NCBI GenBank assembly: GCA_025200525.1
Contig: CM045770.1
Span: 134,940,200-135,004,199 of the forward strand
Origin: Camellia lanceoleosa
Lineage: Eukaryota > Streptophyta > Magnoliopsida > Ericales > Theaceae
Length of the DNA: 64,000 nt
Direction of reading: 5' to 3'
Position numbers and translations under genes: made by a program
Notes under the pieces: model-generated
The model's input: the letters and a program-made list of their open reading frames with translations, nothing else
Database searches by the model: none
Told to the model about the DNA's origin: nothing
Shown: one piece after another, positions 26,601 to 36,490 of the stretch
Position numbering within the stretch: position 1 is the stretch's first letter
Layout of the letters: each line of letters begins with the position of its first letter

Positions 26601-29600
26601 TAGGACACTAGCTCATTGTCCATTGGCCTCCTTGCTAGAGGACACTAACTTAGACCCTTTGGTTAAGAAGCACAGACACTTTTATAGAGGAGGTGTGTCG
26701 GGCTTCGACACTCCTTAGACACTCCTAAAAACATGTTTGACATTTCTTCAATGTGTCTTTGTTAAAATTTTTAAATTCATAATATCAAACACTTTATTGA
26801 CACTTCCTAAATCTTTCCAACATGACCTGTGTGATGAATCTTTTCGTTATAACAATGTTTTTACATTCTTTGAAATGCAACTTGTGCAGTCTAAATATGC
26901 TTTGAAACATTTATGAGATGAATGCATCATGTGTATTTCAATGTTCTACAATTAATTTTTTTACATTGTTTTAGAATGTAATTGATATGTAAAGGATATC
27001 TTGATGTTTAAGTTATGGAATACCAAGTTTTAAAAGTTTTAACTAGTGTTATTTTTTTTAATTACCTTTGAATAAACTATTCACACAGTTGAGATATGAT
27101 AAATTTTTAAAAAAGATAATTCTTTAATGTGTCACATGCCCATGTTCTAAGAAGCATAGACATGTGACACGACACGGACACACAAATTTTCAAAAAATGT
27201 AGGACATGATATATTGGAGACATGTGCAAAATATATAATTTTATATATTTGTTATGTCATATTTTTAAATATTTAATATGTATTTTATGTCAAATATTTA
27301 ATTTTAACAAATTTATCAATCTTAGGTAGGCTATTTTAGTAAAAAAAATTAAAAATTTTAATTTTTTTGGAAAAAAATAGTCCTCAACGTGTCCTTAACG
27401 TGTCTCTAGAGTGTCCTTAGCGTATCCCTAATGTGTCTTCAGCGTGCCCCAACATGTCCCTAACCTATCCGCAGTGTGTCTCAAGTGTCCCAGCCTATTC
27501 AACTCTTTCCAGCATGTTCGACACATGTTCGGAGCATGTCTGGCGGGTGTCCGTATCCGACACATGTCGGACACCTATATGTGACCTCCGGAGAGGTGTC
27601 TGTGCTTCACAGCCCGTGTTTGTGCTACTTAGGCTTTTGGATATTTTCATGCCTTCCAAATCACTATTGACTACTCCCAGAGTATCCCTCGGGGAAGTGG
27701 GTTGACCACCTGTCAACACACTTGAGGATCATAGAAATGATCTGGCCCCTTGATTTTATAGGGAGAAATGGGCCAAAAAGGGCCTATGCTTGGCCAAACT
27801 GGATTAGGCATTGCTCGATTAATCTTGTTGATCCATCTGGACCAAGCCATAAAAGGTCCTGGGCGTTGTTCCTATTGGTGATTTTGATAGTTCTTAACCT
27901 TGTTGTCTGAGCAGTTTTCAAAGGGACTTAGAGCTCCTATTCTTGCTACTATTGCTTGGTATAGTGGATAAAAGTTGGGTTGTTGTGTGTAAGAACGACG
28001 GTCCTATTTGAGCGCAACCACCTTGTACAAATACTACCGGTGGTAGCTATTAGCATGTCTTGTGTCTAATCCCCAACATCCTACTGGCTAATGGCTTTAC
28101 TTCTGCTCATAACTTCTAGTCCATGTCATGATCTTTTATCCCCTGCTTACTGCTGATAAACCCATGTTACTTGGAACATGGATCGTTCCGGAAAATGGAA
28201 CCGAAACAGGAATGTAGTACCCTACATACACCAAAATCTGGTCCAATCTGGTCCAATAGGGGTAGACTTCTGTCAGTTACATTATTGGAATTTAAGGTAT
28301 TTCCAGACTAATTTTTTAAACAATTAGACATTTAATAAAATATAATCTATTTTATTTCTACTAATCATGCAAAAGCACATTTCTAAGAGCATTATGGCGC
28401 ACTTTTTACATTTTATCGTTCCAAAACTCCACTTTCTCTATATTTTAGTTTATTTTATTATATTTGATTTTTTTTTTTTTTTTTTTTTTTTTTCTAAGGA
28501 AACCATTTTGGGGGAAAAAAAGGAGGAAAATTTGGGAATCATTTTGGATCGCTAAATTCATTGTTTTGGAACGTGTCTACCATATTTTGGAACATGCATA
28601 TTAATACGTAAATCGCAAGATTATTAATGTTTTCTAGTAACATTGTGATAAATCCTCGAGTTAATACAGTTGAGCCTTTTTCAATAAATTGTAGCCGTTA
28701 TATATTCCTGTAGTTTTTACTAATGAGTTTTGATTGTTTTTTTTCTTTTTCACTTGGATATGTATGTCCTTTCAAAGTCCTTTTTGTGAATCTTATGGAC
28801 CATGGCTACTAGTTTGTGTACCAGATTGACGCTGTCCTTTTTGCAGGCAATGTATCAAAGAGCCACCTTACATGAGACAGTTAGAGACTATCAACAAGCA
28901 ACTAGTGACCTGAAGAGATTCTTATCCATTCTTGAAGAGCAATTACAAGAAAAGGTTCAAGTGTCGGTCACACCAGATGGACCAACTGGCAGCAATGTGG
29001 ATGAAAGGGCCAGGCAGTCTGGCACACCCGATGGAATAACTGGCAGCAAAATGGCAGCATTAAGAAGAGCTAGCAGGCACCTCACATTAGTGGAAGAAAA
29101 GGCTGAACAAGAAACCTTCTTGGATCTTTACCTCATTCTGTAAGTTTTCCGCATATCACCTAGTTCTGTTTGATGTCCATTTGGTATTGAATAAACTTAA
29201 TTTCTAATTTAAATTCTAATTTTATCATGACATTGTCTTATCCTTTTATTCTTTCTCTTTGTTTCTACAAATTGTGTATATTTGTAGTTGATTTTCATGG
29301 ATGTTTAGTAAATTTTAGCATTTTGGAAATCAAGCATGTAAAAGTCCTCATTCTGCCACATTCTACTAGGTTTTCTTTCCATTGTGTTATGAAATGAATA
29401 CAACTATTATATTGTGATGTATGATTTTGTATGATTGATATCAATAGTGTTAAATAATTACTAATAAATTTGTGGATGTTGATTATGTCTTGTATTTTGC
29501 ACTCAACAGTAATGGCCTGATGAATGAAGAGTGTGCATAAACACTCTCCAACAAGCACTGTTACCGATGGTAGGCAGCTCTTGTTGTACAAAGTATGTAA

Positions 29601-31201
29601 CTCCTAGAAAATTCATCTATATGATTAAAAGCATGTACAATAGAGAAGTTTCTGCCTTAGGAGCAATTCATTTTGGGATGATTTTGTCGGAATATTGATT
29701 ATTAAACTCTCATTTTTGGACTGCAATTGTATCCCTTTCCCATATGTTATTATTACGTTTTGATGTGTGTTAATTGCAAATGTTGTTTGGTGTTTGATGT
29801 AAAAAAAAATTGCAAACAAAATATGAAGTTCAGTTTTGTGTCGCATATTGACCATTTTTCTTTGCAATACTTTTAAGATAGGGAAATCATGAACTAATCT
29901 AACTAGATACTTCTTTCTATAGTTAGGTTTCCAAATTATTTCATGTGATTCCAATTATTCCAATTGTTTGTTAGGTTTCTAAAGACCTCAATTATTTCAA
30001 AATTCCAATTGCAGGGGAGTCAAGGCATCTGATACTGCATCAGAAATCAAACTGGCATACCGGGAAGCAGCACTTAAACATCATCCAGACAAGGTTTTTA
30101 GTTTTAATATATGCTGTCTAGATATTTATTATTAAATATATATATATATATTTGGTCGTCTTTATAATAAGTGTATGTTGACATAGGTAGCTACTAAGTT
30201 CCTGGCAGAGACTGGAGGAAATAGGCAACTCTGGAATGAAATTGCTGATGAAATTTTCAAGAATGCTGACAGACTTTATAGGATGATTGCAGAGGCATTT
30301 GACGTACTTTCAGAGCGCACCAAGGTCTGTTAACTGCATGATCATTGCAACTTCTTGTGGTCTTTGTGAGCATCACATATGTTTAACATTTATGTTCTTA
30401 CTTTATCCTTTCAACATCATCTATGACATTGCTAGTCTTTACATTACATGTTTTAGGCTTTTATTAATCTTAATTTTTTCAAGTTGCATTAAGAGTAAAA
30501 GTTCACTAGATAGTTAAACCTTGATTGGGTGGGTTTGGAATTTTCTTTTTTATTAGTAGCTTTTTCGCTTTTGTAGAATCTAAAAAAGCTGCTGTGTTTG
30601 GTAATTGCTAAAAAATTGCTTTATTTCTTTGTGGAAAAGTTCACTGTTTTGGCTTTTTTAGCTCTTCTCTATTCTTGTGTCCTTCCAATCTCATGGATCT
30701 CTTAAATGGGAGATACTGAGCTATAAGCCTATAAACTTAGATCCGATCTCTCAAACATTTGTTATCACCTACTTCTTTATACATGTATATAAGAGCGTCC
30801 TGGGTCAGAAATATCAAAGAATTCTTCAAAACAGAAGGATCAAATACGAGACATCATGTTTGACAACTTATTATTTTGTATGTGACCCGACTAGTGGTCG
30901 CTATTGTCCTCAATAGAAGGCCTGTGCAGGTCTCTGGAATTGATTAGTTGAAAGCCCCAAAATATTTCTGTTAGGCCTAAATATGTGTTTTTTTAAACCT
31001 GGTTAATAATCCAGGATCGAGTTTGAGTCTCATCTGAACGATTATTGTGGAATTTTCTTCTTGATTTATTTTTGTTCTGTTTGAATTACTAATGAGTTAT
31101 ATTAACATAATTTTTTTTGGTTGCAGCGTGAGGCGTATGATCTCAAGGAGGAACGGAGGAATGCCCAGGAGAACAACAATGGAGGCAGAGCTTCAGTTTG
31201 A
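14602..31201 (+). CDS. TPR and J-domain co-chaperone (DnaJC7-like), 11 exons, 559 aa
   Basis: Coding exons: 14602-14648, 15436-15678, 16439-16568, 20585-20737, 20882-21126, 21233-21302, 23577-23783, 28847-29139, 30015-30093, 30187-30324, 31127-31201. All junctions are GT-AG and reading phase is kept throughout (1680 nt including TGA). N-terminal TPRs cover about residues 10-140 (WRLRGNEAYKQGNLSRAEEC, LCYSNRAAVHM, NCHLMLGEVEDA). A helical linker follows (AELLKQRT, YEEVIQLCERTL). A second TPR block lies at about 295-400 (KAGNEALHAGRHTEAIEHY, LGQISDAIADCNQAIALDG). The J domain spans about 454-545 with HPD at 486-488. The order TPR-TPR-J matches plant relatives I recall as Arabidopsis TPR15/TPR16 and animal DNAJC7, which act as Hsp70/Hsp90 co-chaperones. 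Those plant proteins have a long extra N-terminus; this copy starts just before the first TPR, so it is 5'-truncated or uses a new start. It ends soon after the J domain (GGRASV). Confidence 0.9.
14649..15435. other. Intron 1, AT-rich
   Basis: Donor GTGATT and acceptor TTTTTGTATCAG bound this intron. It is AT-rich with repeated ATATTTTT/AAAAATAT runs around 14960-15290. No gene or mobile element is recognised. Confidence 0.75.
15679..16438. other. Intron 2 with a possible CACTA-type end near 16318
   Basis: Donor GTATGG and acceptor TTTTTCTAG. Bases 16080-16318 hold repeated GTGACAAA motifs in both orientations and end CTATTGTAGTG, the reverse of a CACTACAATAG terminus typical of CACTA elements. 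I found no matching left end, so only a fragment is suggested. Confidence 0.4.
17037..19362 (-). mobile_element. Internally deleted Ty1/copia element, TSD acatt
   Basis: It is flanked by acatt (17032-17036 and 19363-19367). In element orientation the 3' LTR is 17223-17037 (187 bp, starting TGTGAGAGTATATTG), preceded by the polypurine tract GAGCGGGGG. Coding remnants run on the minus strand. The integrase C-terminal region (19270-18795) has NYSVLRVFGSACFVLHP. Reverse transcriptase (18650-18054) has FLNGHLTEEVYM, LYGLKQSPHAWY and an intact YVDD at 18212-18201. RNase H (17975-17240) has YADSDWAGD and STAETEYRAM. Gag, protease and the integrase core are missing. The 5' LTR is reduced to about 68 bp (19362-19295) fused to integrase sequence. 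It is non-autonomous, in intron 3 of the TPR/J gene in antisense orientation. Confidence 0.85.
20130..20405 (-). pseudogene. LINE (L1-type) 3' fragment
   Basis: On the minus strand, 20405-20285 reads RWFGHIQWRPTEAVVKRC followed by RGRDRPRLT. This matches the C-terminal end typical of plant L1 ORF2 (RWFGHVxRRPxxAPVRR...GRGRPR). It is followed by a 3' UTR containing CATATCGCCGACCCATTTG and a TTGG-rich tail near 20130-20150, also typical of plant LINEs. It is 5'-truncated and lies in intron 3. Confidence 0.65.
21303..23576. other. Intron 6 (2.3 kb) with gypsy and LTR debris
   Basis: Donor GTATGC and acceptor CTCAATTCCAG. Bases 21370-21900 look like an LTR fragment (GGAGGTGTGGGGGGTTGAAT, GGATTTATAGTGGTTC). 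Bases 22110-22450 are gypsy pol debris, listed separately. The remainder shows no gene. Confidence 0.65.
22110..22450 (+). pseudogene. Ty3/gypsy RNase H-integrase junction fragment
   Basis: The plus strand reads RWVEFFYEYTIVLKCHISVE then NKLVNALSQANVVL, corresponding to the end of a chromovirus-type RNase H (usual ENKVADALSR). Next come VFRGTRLCI and SSLRDFLVWELYVGGPASHF, the start of the integrase zinc-binding region. Stops and substitutions make it a relic. It sits inside intron 6. Confidence 0.7.
25380..26060. mobile_element. Possible LTR fragment with TATA box
   Basis: The block holds two related stretches (about 25470-25560 and 25690-25770) with repeated GATRCATTCAATYARA-type text, followed by a TATA motif CTATAAATATGAGG and a purine-rich leader. 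This arrangement is typical of plant LTRs. Ends and TSD are not resolved, so the class is uncertain. Confidence 0.35.
26085..26220 (+). mobile_element. tRNA-derived SINE-like head
   Basis: GATTCAATGGTAAAACC resembles a pol III A box, and GGTTAGGTGTGTATCCAATC is at the right spacing for a decayed B box, as in tRNA-related plant SINEs. It is not a real tRNA gene because the stems do not pair properly. No clear TSD was found. Confidence 0.4.
26665..27612. mobile_element. Inverted-repeat-bounded block with GTGTC/GACAC motifs
   Basis: The left end reads AGAAGCACAGACAC and the right end GTGTCTGTGCTTC, an exact 13-bp inverted repeat (GAAGCACAGACAC). The interior is full of GACACG/CGTGTC words, including a further internal copy of the end at about 27151. 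It looks like a non-autonomous DNA transposon. I could not find a TSD, so superfamily and exact ends are open. Confidence 0.5.
29140..30014. other. Intron 8, AT-rich
   Basis: Donor GTAAGT and acceptor AATTGCAG. No mobile element or gene is recognised. Confidence 0.7.
30325..31126. other. Intron 10, AT-rich
   Basis: Donor GTCTGT and acceptor TTTGGTTGCAG. Nothing recognisable is inside. Confidence 0.7.
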
Positions 31202-31843
31202 TTATTAGTATATATATATATATTTTTTTCTAGTACTAGAACTAAAGTCCAAGTATTTGAAGCTCTCAATTCCTAGATTTTTGTTTCTAAGTGAAAAAGA
31301 TTAAAAAACAAAGAAAAAGGAAAAACCTGGAAAATTAAGAAAAGATTGGTACTTAATAAGAAAAAGTTTCATAAGATACTACAATTTCTCTGCCAATCCC
31401 CATAGGAAAGAAAAAAAGAAAAAAAAAATGTGCATTTGTAAATATAGATGGTAAAGGAAAGTTTTGTTGATATGAAATTGTAATACGGTACTCGTGAATG
31501 CTATAAATTAGTTATCTAGGGTTAAATTATTATTCCAACATTACTATGTACTTAGAGGTACAAATAATAATCTCTCGTTCCCTTTGATTATGATTCTTTG
31601 TGATGTTAGTTATAATTTGATTATATTGATTATGATTTAGTTATAACTTATTTCGATTGTTATTTTGATTGTGATCAAAGAGGTTTTTAGTTCCGTCAAG
31701 TATTGTTTGGTTATATTTCCTTTGTGATTCTTTAATTATAACCGAAAAAGATTTGATTAGGACACATGATGATATCAATAACATAAAATATCAGTTAGTA
31801 TATCATTTTTTGAAAACGTGTATTATAAAAAGACAAATACCTA
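31202..31843. other. 3' flank of the TPR/J gene
   Basis: The stretch probably includes the 3' UTR of the TPR/J gene. It is AT-rich with several AATAAG/ATAAATT words that could serve polyadenylation, none diagnostic. No further gene is seen. Confidence 0.4.
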
Positions 31844-31855
31844 AATTGTCCATTT

Positions 31856-32334
31856 ATTTTATTTTATGTTATGTAGAGTATCTTGAGTCAGTTTACATGC
31901 ATCAGACTAAATCTCTATAGACCGAACAAGTTTTTCGAAACAGAACTTTTATTTTTATTTATTTATTATTATTTTTTTTTGTTATGTAGGGTATCTTGCT
32001 TTTTTTATTTTATCTTTTGTTATGTAGGATATCTTGGGTCAGCTTATGTGCATCAGGTTAAGTCCTTACAGCCTGAACAATCCTTCCGAAATAGGATTTT
32101 TATATTATTTATTTGTTTTTTTTTATTTTTGTTATGTAGGATATCTTGGACTAGCTTACTCACACCAGACTAAATTTCTATAGTTCGAACAAGCCTTCCG
32201 AAACAGGACTTATGCCCTGCGGTCCGTGGCCCCAACGTATACATTTGCTAGCTAGGGGATTCGAACTTGAGACTTGAGAGGAAGCAAACCTTTAGGCCCC
32301 AGTCTTCACCCACTAAGCCAACCATCCTGTGGTT
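31856..32334 (-). mobile_element. SINE with triplicated 3' module, TSD 12 bp
   Basis: It is bounded by the 12-bp direct repeat aattgtccattt (31844-31855 and 32335-32346). On the minus strand the head has an A box (TGGCTTAGTGGG) and a B box (AGTTCGAATCCCC) near 32325-32257, typical of tRNA-derived Au-like plant SINEs. Downstream, an 80-base module ending CATAAC occurs three times in diverged form (plus-strand 32131-32215, 32019-32100, 31868-31949), with a 20-base partial copy at 31981-32000. A/T-rich spacers separate the modules. The element ends in an A-rich tail. Confidence 0.8.
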
Positions 32335-32379
32335 AATTGTCCATTTGAATACTTAGCAAAACTTAGCAAATAAAATAAA

Positions 32380-32752
32380 TAAGGGACAATTAAAATATAT
32401 ATATAAAAAAAAAAAAAAAACCTCTAAGAGTTGAGCCTTATAAAAAAGTAAATTATGAGTTTTTAATTTTATTAATTTAAATATTAATTTTTTTTGTTTG
32501 ATTTCAATTTAAACTATTTGTTTATTTTTGTTAATAAATAAGGGACAATTTTTTTATTTTTTTATTATTTTTTTAAAAAAAACCCTATGATTTGATCTTT
32601 ATAACAAAGTAAACTGTGAGTTTTTAATTTTATTAATTTAAATCTTAATTTTTTTGGTTTGATTTCAATTTAAACTATTTGTTTATTTTTGTTAATAAGT
32701 AAGGGACAATTAAAAAAAAAAAAACCCTCTAAGATTTGAGCCTAAAGGGAAA
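32380..32752. repeat. Tandem repeat, two units of about 165 bp
   Basis: Units begin near 32380 and 32541. They share AAGGGACAATT, TGAGTTTTTAATTTTATTAA and CAATTTAAACTATTTGTTTA. A third unit start is cut at 32752; its remainder appears at about 33942-34038. Confidence 0.8.
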
Positions 32753-33941
32753 TTTATCGAAAAATCCTATATGGTTAAATTGTGTTCCGTTTGATCCCAT
32801 TGAGTTTTTGTTTGATTGACAAGTCCATGTGAGGCGGGATTGCTTACTGATAAGTTCTTTTTTGAATGTAGATGGTTGTGTGCTAGACGAATATGCCCTC
32901 ATATAATTTATGGAGATGTTCTACTTTATTTTTGGATATGTGTAATCCCACGTTTTGTGGGGTGGGAGTGGTGAAAATTCGTTTATAAAGTTTTCCAAGT
33001 AGGGATTTCATTTTGAGACCATTTTTCTATGTAGCAATCCAACAATACTGCAGTTAACGTGAACACCACAATATTCACGTGAACATTACAATATTCGAAT
33101 AAAAACATAACGTGAACCAACAGTCCAACAATGATTCAGTACATTGTAACGTGAACATTACAATATTTGAATGAAAGCACAACGTGAACCCAACAATGAA
33201 CAACTTATGTTCCCAGACATTGATTAAGACTTTGTTGCCAACGACAATGCACCTAGAATCTGATCGGCGGGGTTCATAGAGCAAAATCCACCTTTCTAGA
33301 ACTTTGCCGCCAACAACAATGCACCTCGAATTTGATCGACGGGGTTCATAGAGCAAAATCCACCGTTCCAAAAGGTATTACGGTTCTTCATGACCACAAA
33401 CTTAACGAAATGGAACGACACAGAGAGTTTGATCCACACAAACACTGTGTGAAATATTCTCTCCATCTATAACGTGAGTTTTGGAATCACAAATATTTGA
33501 AATTCAAAACAAAAAAGAGGATAATCGTAACAAAAGGTAGGGTTCGCGTCGCCCTTCACCATCGATTCATCTTTTCAAATTGGGAATGATTGCCAATTTG
33601 TAAATATGAATGCAAAAAGCAAGTTGGATTTCTGGGTTGAGTCACGTGACAACACCTACCCTCCAACGTGACACAATCCCACTCACTCCATCTATTTCAC
33701 GTCCCACATCATGCACCCATAACCCATACCATCCAAAAAGAATACTATTACCTTTTTTTTTGGGATGTGAATCACACACACACCCCTTCCCATAAATACA
33801 TATGCGCCTACAAACTCAAATTAACACCTCAATGGCAAAATAGTAAACAAACAATCCTAATGACTAAACGGATTAAAAGAAAACAATTAGGACCACATCA
33901 TCTACAAGATGACAAAATGGATTTACTGGTCAATTCCCCCT
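32753..33941. mobile_element. Possible 1.2 kb insertion splitting a tandem repeat
   Basis: The third unit of the flanking repeat is interrupted exactly here: GATTTGAGCC lies left and TTATGACAAAGTAAATTATG right. The ends form a weak inverted repeat (AAAGGGAAATTTATCGAAAA against the reverse of the right end, AAGGGGGAATTGACCAGTAA). Inside are two local duplications (about 33066-33195 and 33240-33370). The repeat context shows an insertion; the class is unknown because the TSD is at most 2-3 bp. Confidence 0.5.
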
Positions 33942-34038
33942 TATGACAAAGTAAATTATGAGTTTTTAATTTTATTAATTTAAATCTCAATTTTTTTTGT
34001 TTGATTTCAATTTAAACTATTTGTTTATTTTTGTTAAA
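33942..34038. repeat. Displaced third copy of the 165-bp repeat
   Basis: It reads GTAAATTATGAGTTTTTAAT and continues nearly identically to the two units at 32380-32705, through CTATTTGTTTATTTTTGTTA. It is the right-hand remainder of the third unit. Confidence 0.8.
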
Positions 34039-34423
34039 TAAAACCGATGGGAAACAAATATTTTAAACATTAAACTCAATATAGGTATATATAAAATGTC
34101 TAAAATATAATTTTCCCTGCGTTTAATGATTAAAATATTTATTATTTCATCATTTTCCTTAATGAAAATAGAAAAATGGTTTAGATTGAAAACAAATTAA
34201 AAATTTAGCATATAAATTGACAAAATTAAAAATTAAAAATTTATTTTGTTAGAAGGGTCAAACTCTAAGTTTCTTTTTTTTTTTATTTTTTTAATTGTCC
34301 CAATAAATAAACACATGTTTTCTTTTATTTATTATTTATCCAAATAAGATGATGAGAAATTACAATAATTTCTTTCCTCATTTAGGTGAGAAACTACACG
34401 AGTCTTCCGGTTTTTTTTTTAGG

Positions 34424-35030
34424 GTAAATTACACTAACACTCCTTGAGGTTTTTATTTAATACAAATCTCCCTATCACATTTGAAAAATTACACTTAACC
34501 CCTTGTTTAATTAAAATAACATGTTTGCCTCTTAGCCTTTATGTATATATCAAATAATAAAATAATACAAATATTTTGTTCATGTCATTTCAAGAGAAAT
34601 AACAACCATATTTTTTGATTTAACTCACACAAAAAATTGAATTTTTTTATTTTTTGTGTTTTTTATTTTTATTTTTACTGATTTTTTTTAATATTTTAAG
34701 CAATTTTTTAATTTTTTAGATACACTTAATCAAGATATACTTAAGAAGTATAATATTTTGGATTTTTTTTTATATTCACCAAATACAAAAAAATATAAAA
34801 ATATAAAAATTCAGTACATTATCATATTTTATTATATTCAATTGATTTTTTTAAAAAGTTTTTTTGTACAAATTTTACATATTTTTTAATATATCTAGAT
34901 TAAATTGATCTAAAAATTAAAAACAAATTGATTAAAATATTTTAAAAATTATTAAAAATATAAATTAAAAATTTTAAAAATTATTTGTAAAAACTCCAAG
35001 AGGGTGTGGAATATATTTGTGTTTGATTTT
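34424..35030. mobile_element. Possible AT-rich MITE
   Basis: The left end has ACACTAACACTCCTTGAGGT; the reversed right end has CCACACCCTCTTGGAGTTTT. These imperfect inverted repeats enclose an extremely AT-rich interior. TSDs could not be fixed because of flanking poly-T. Such ends are common in plant Mutator-like MITEs. Confidence 0.35.
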
Positions 35031-36490
35031 ATTTTTGTATAAACGTATATATATGCATTGTATTTTTGTGCTTCTAAATTAGATTGCGGTTTGGCTTCGT
35101 TAATAAAAATCAAAAAGTTAAAAAGTCACTATCCTACTTAAGTTACATCATTTTATTTAAATCACATCACTTCTCTATCACATCATTTCAAACCCAACCC
35201 ATATTTCATAAAAAGTCAAAAAGTACACTAATTTAGAACATCCCAAACAATCCCACGGTGTTTGATAATACTATAATAAATGTAAGTGCATAGACGAGAA
35301 ATAAAAATGATGGTGAAAATAAATAAAAAAAATTATATTCATATATAAAAATTTAGGTCCTGTTATGGTTTATAATTACGCCTTTTCTGTTTGCAGTCCT
35401 ACTTTTGTTTTCACCTTCCACTTACACTTTTTGTGTAAGTGGCACATGGTGTGCAACCTTGAGGGTTGCACACTTAAGAAAAGTCCTAAAAATTTATACA
35501 AAAAATATCATAAAAATGTTGTGATAGTAATATTGTTGTAAATATAAATAATGTTTATAAGTGTTTTGTTTTAAAGTGAAAGGTCACCATTAAACTATAT
35601 TATTGTGTTTGAAATATCTATATAAAATTTACAAAAATGCTAGAGATCACAAAAGTTCTATTGAAATTTCGATCAAATATCTCACATGAATGTAAAACCT
35701 ACATGAGACCTACATAATGTGAGTCCCACATTCATGTGAGACATTTAGTAGAACTTTTAGAGTTTCTGGCATTATTTTAAAATTTATGTTTGTATATTAT
35801 CACTTAATAAAAATATGTACAGGTAGAATTTGATGATGAAAAGTTGTAAAATATAATTATGATGATAGGAAGAACAAATGGTAGGAAAAAGGACAAGATG
35901 ATCATTTAAAATTTTTTAAGGCATGACATCATCAATCTAGAAGGCAATTTATAATGAGATTATAAACCTCAACAAATAAAATGTAATTTTTTAAATATGA
36001 AGATGCATTTATATTAAACAGAAATTTCAAGAGATGTCAGTGTAATTTTTTTTTTTTTTTTAATACACAGCTAAGTGACATTGGATTTAAAATTTAAAAT
36101 TTTAAAATTTCAAGAAATGTCAATGTCAATCATTTAAAATTTCAAGTGATGTCAGTGTCATTCAATGAGTGTAAATTGGATTTAGTGACATTTTTATGGG
36201 GACAGAGGTTGGCTGTTGTATCTTTGTAAAAGTATTTCCATTTCGTAGAATGCCTTGCAGCTTACACCTTACACCTTTTTCACTCACACACCACTTACAC
36301 ACTTTTTTTTTTTTCACTCACTACACCTTTTGTGTAAGTGGCACATGGTGTGCAACTTATACATTTCATTTATACCTTCCACTTACACTTACACCTTACA
36401 CTTACACCTTACACTTACACCTTTTGTGTGAGTGGCACATGTTGTGCAACCCACTTACACCTTTTGTGGGTTGCACACCTAAGAAAACTC
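35031..36490. repeat. Dispersed copies of a CACTTACAC / GTGTAAGTGG repeat
   Basis: Related segments near 35416-35476, 36316-36350 and 36375-36490 share TGTGTAAGTGGCACATGGTG and GGGTTGCACAC(T/C)TAAG. Each can fold back on itself (CACTTACAC with GTGTAAGTG). The rest is AT-rich with no gene. Confidence 0.6.

Larger units (their letters stand above)
23784..28846. other. Intron 7 (5.1 kb), mostly mobile-element debris
   Basis: Donor GTTTGC and acceptor CTTTTTGCAG. Two related segments near 24475-24550 and 24655-24715 share TTATAT(A/T)CACATTACTTTC-type sequence. Bases 25380-26060 look like an LTR, with CTATAAATATGAGG at about 25895 as a promoter. A SINE-like head lies at 26085-26165 and an inverted-repeat-bounded block at 26665-27612. 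A poly-T run occurs at 28468-28494. No additional exon was found. Confidence 0.6.
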
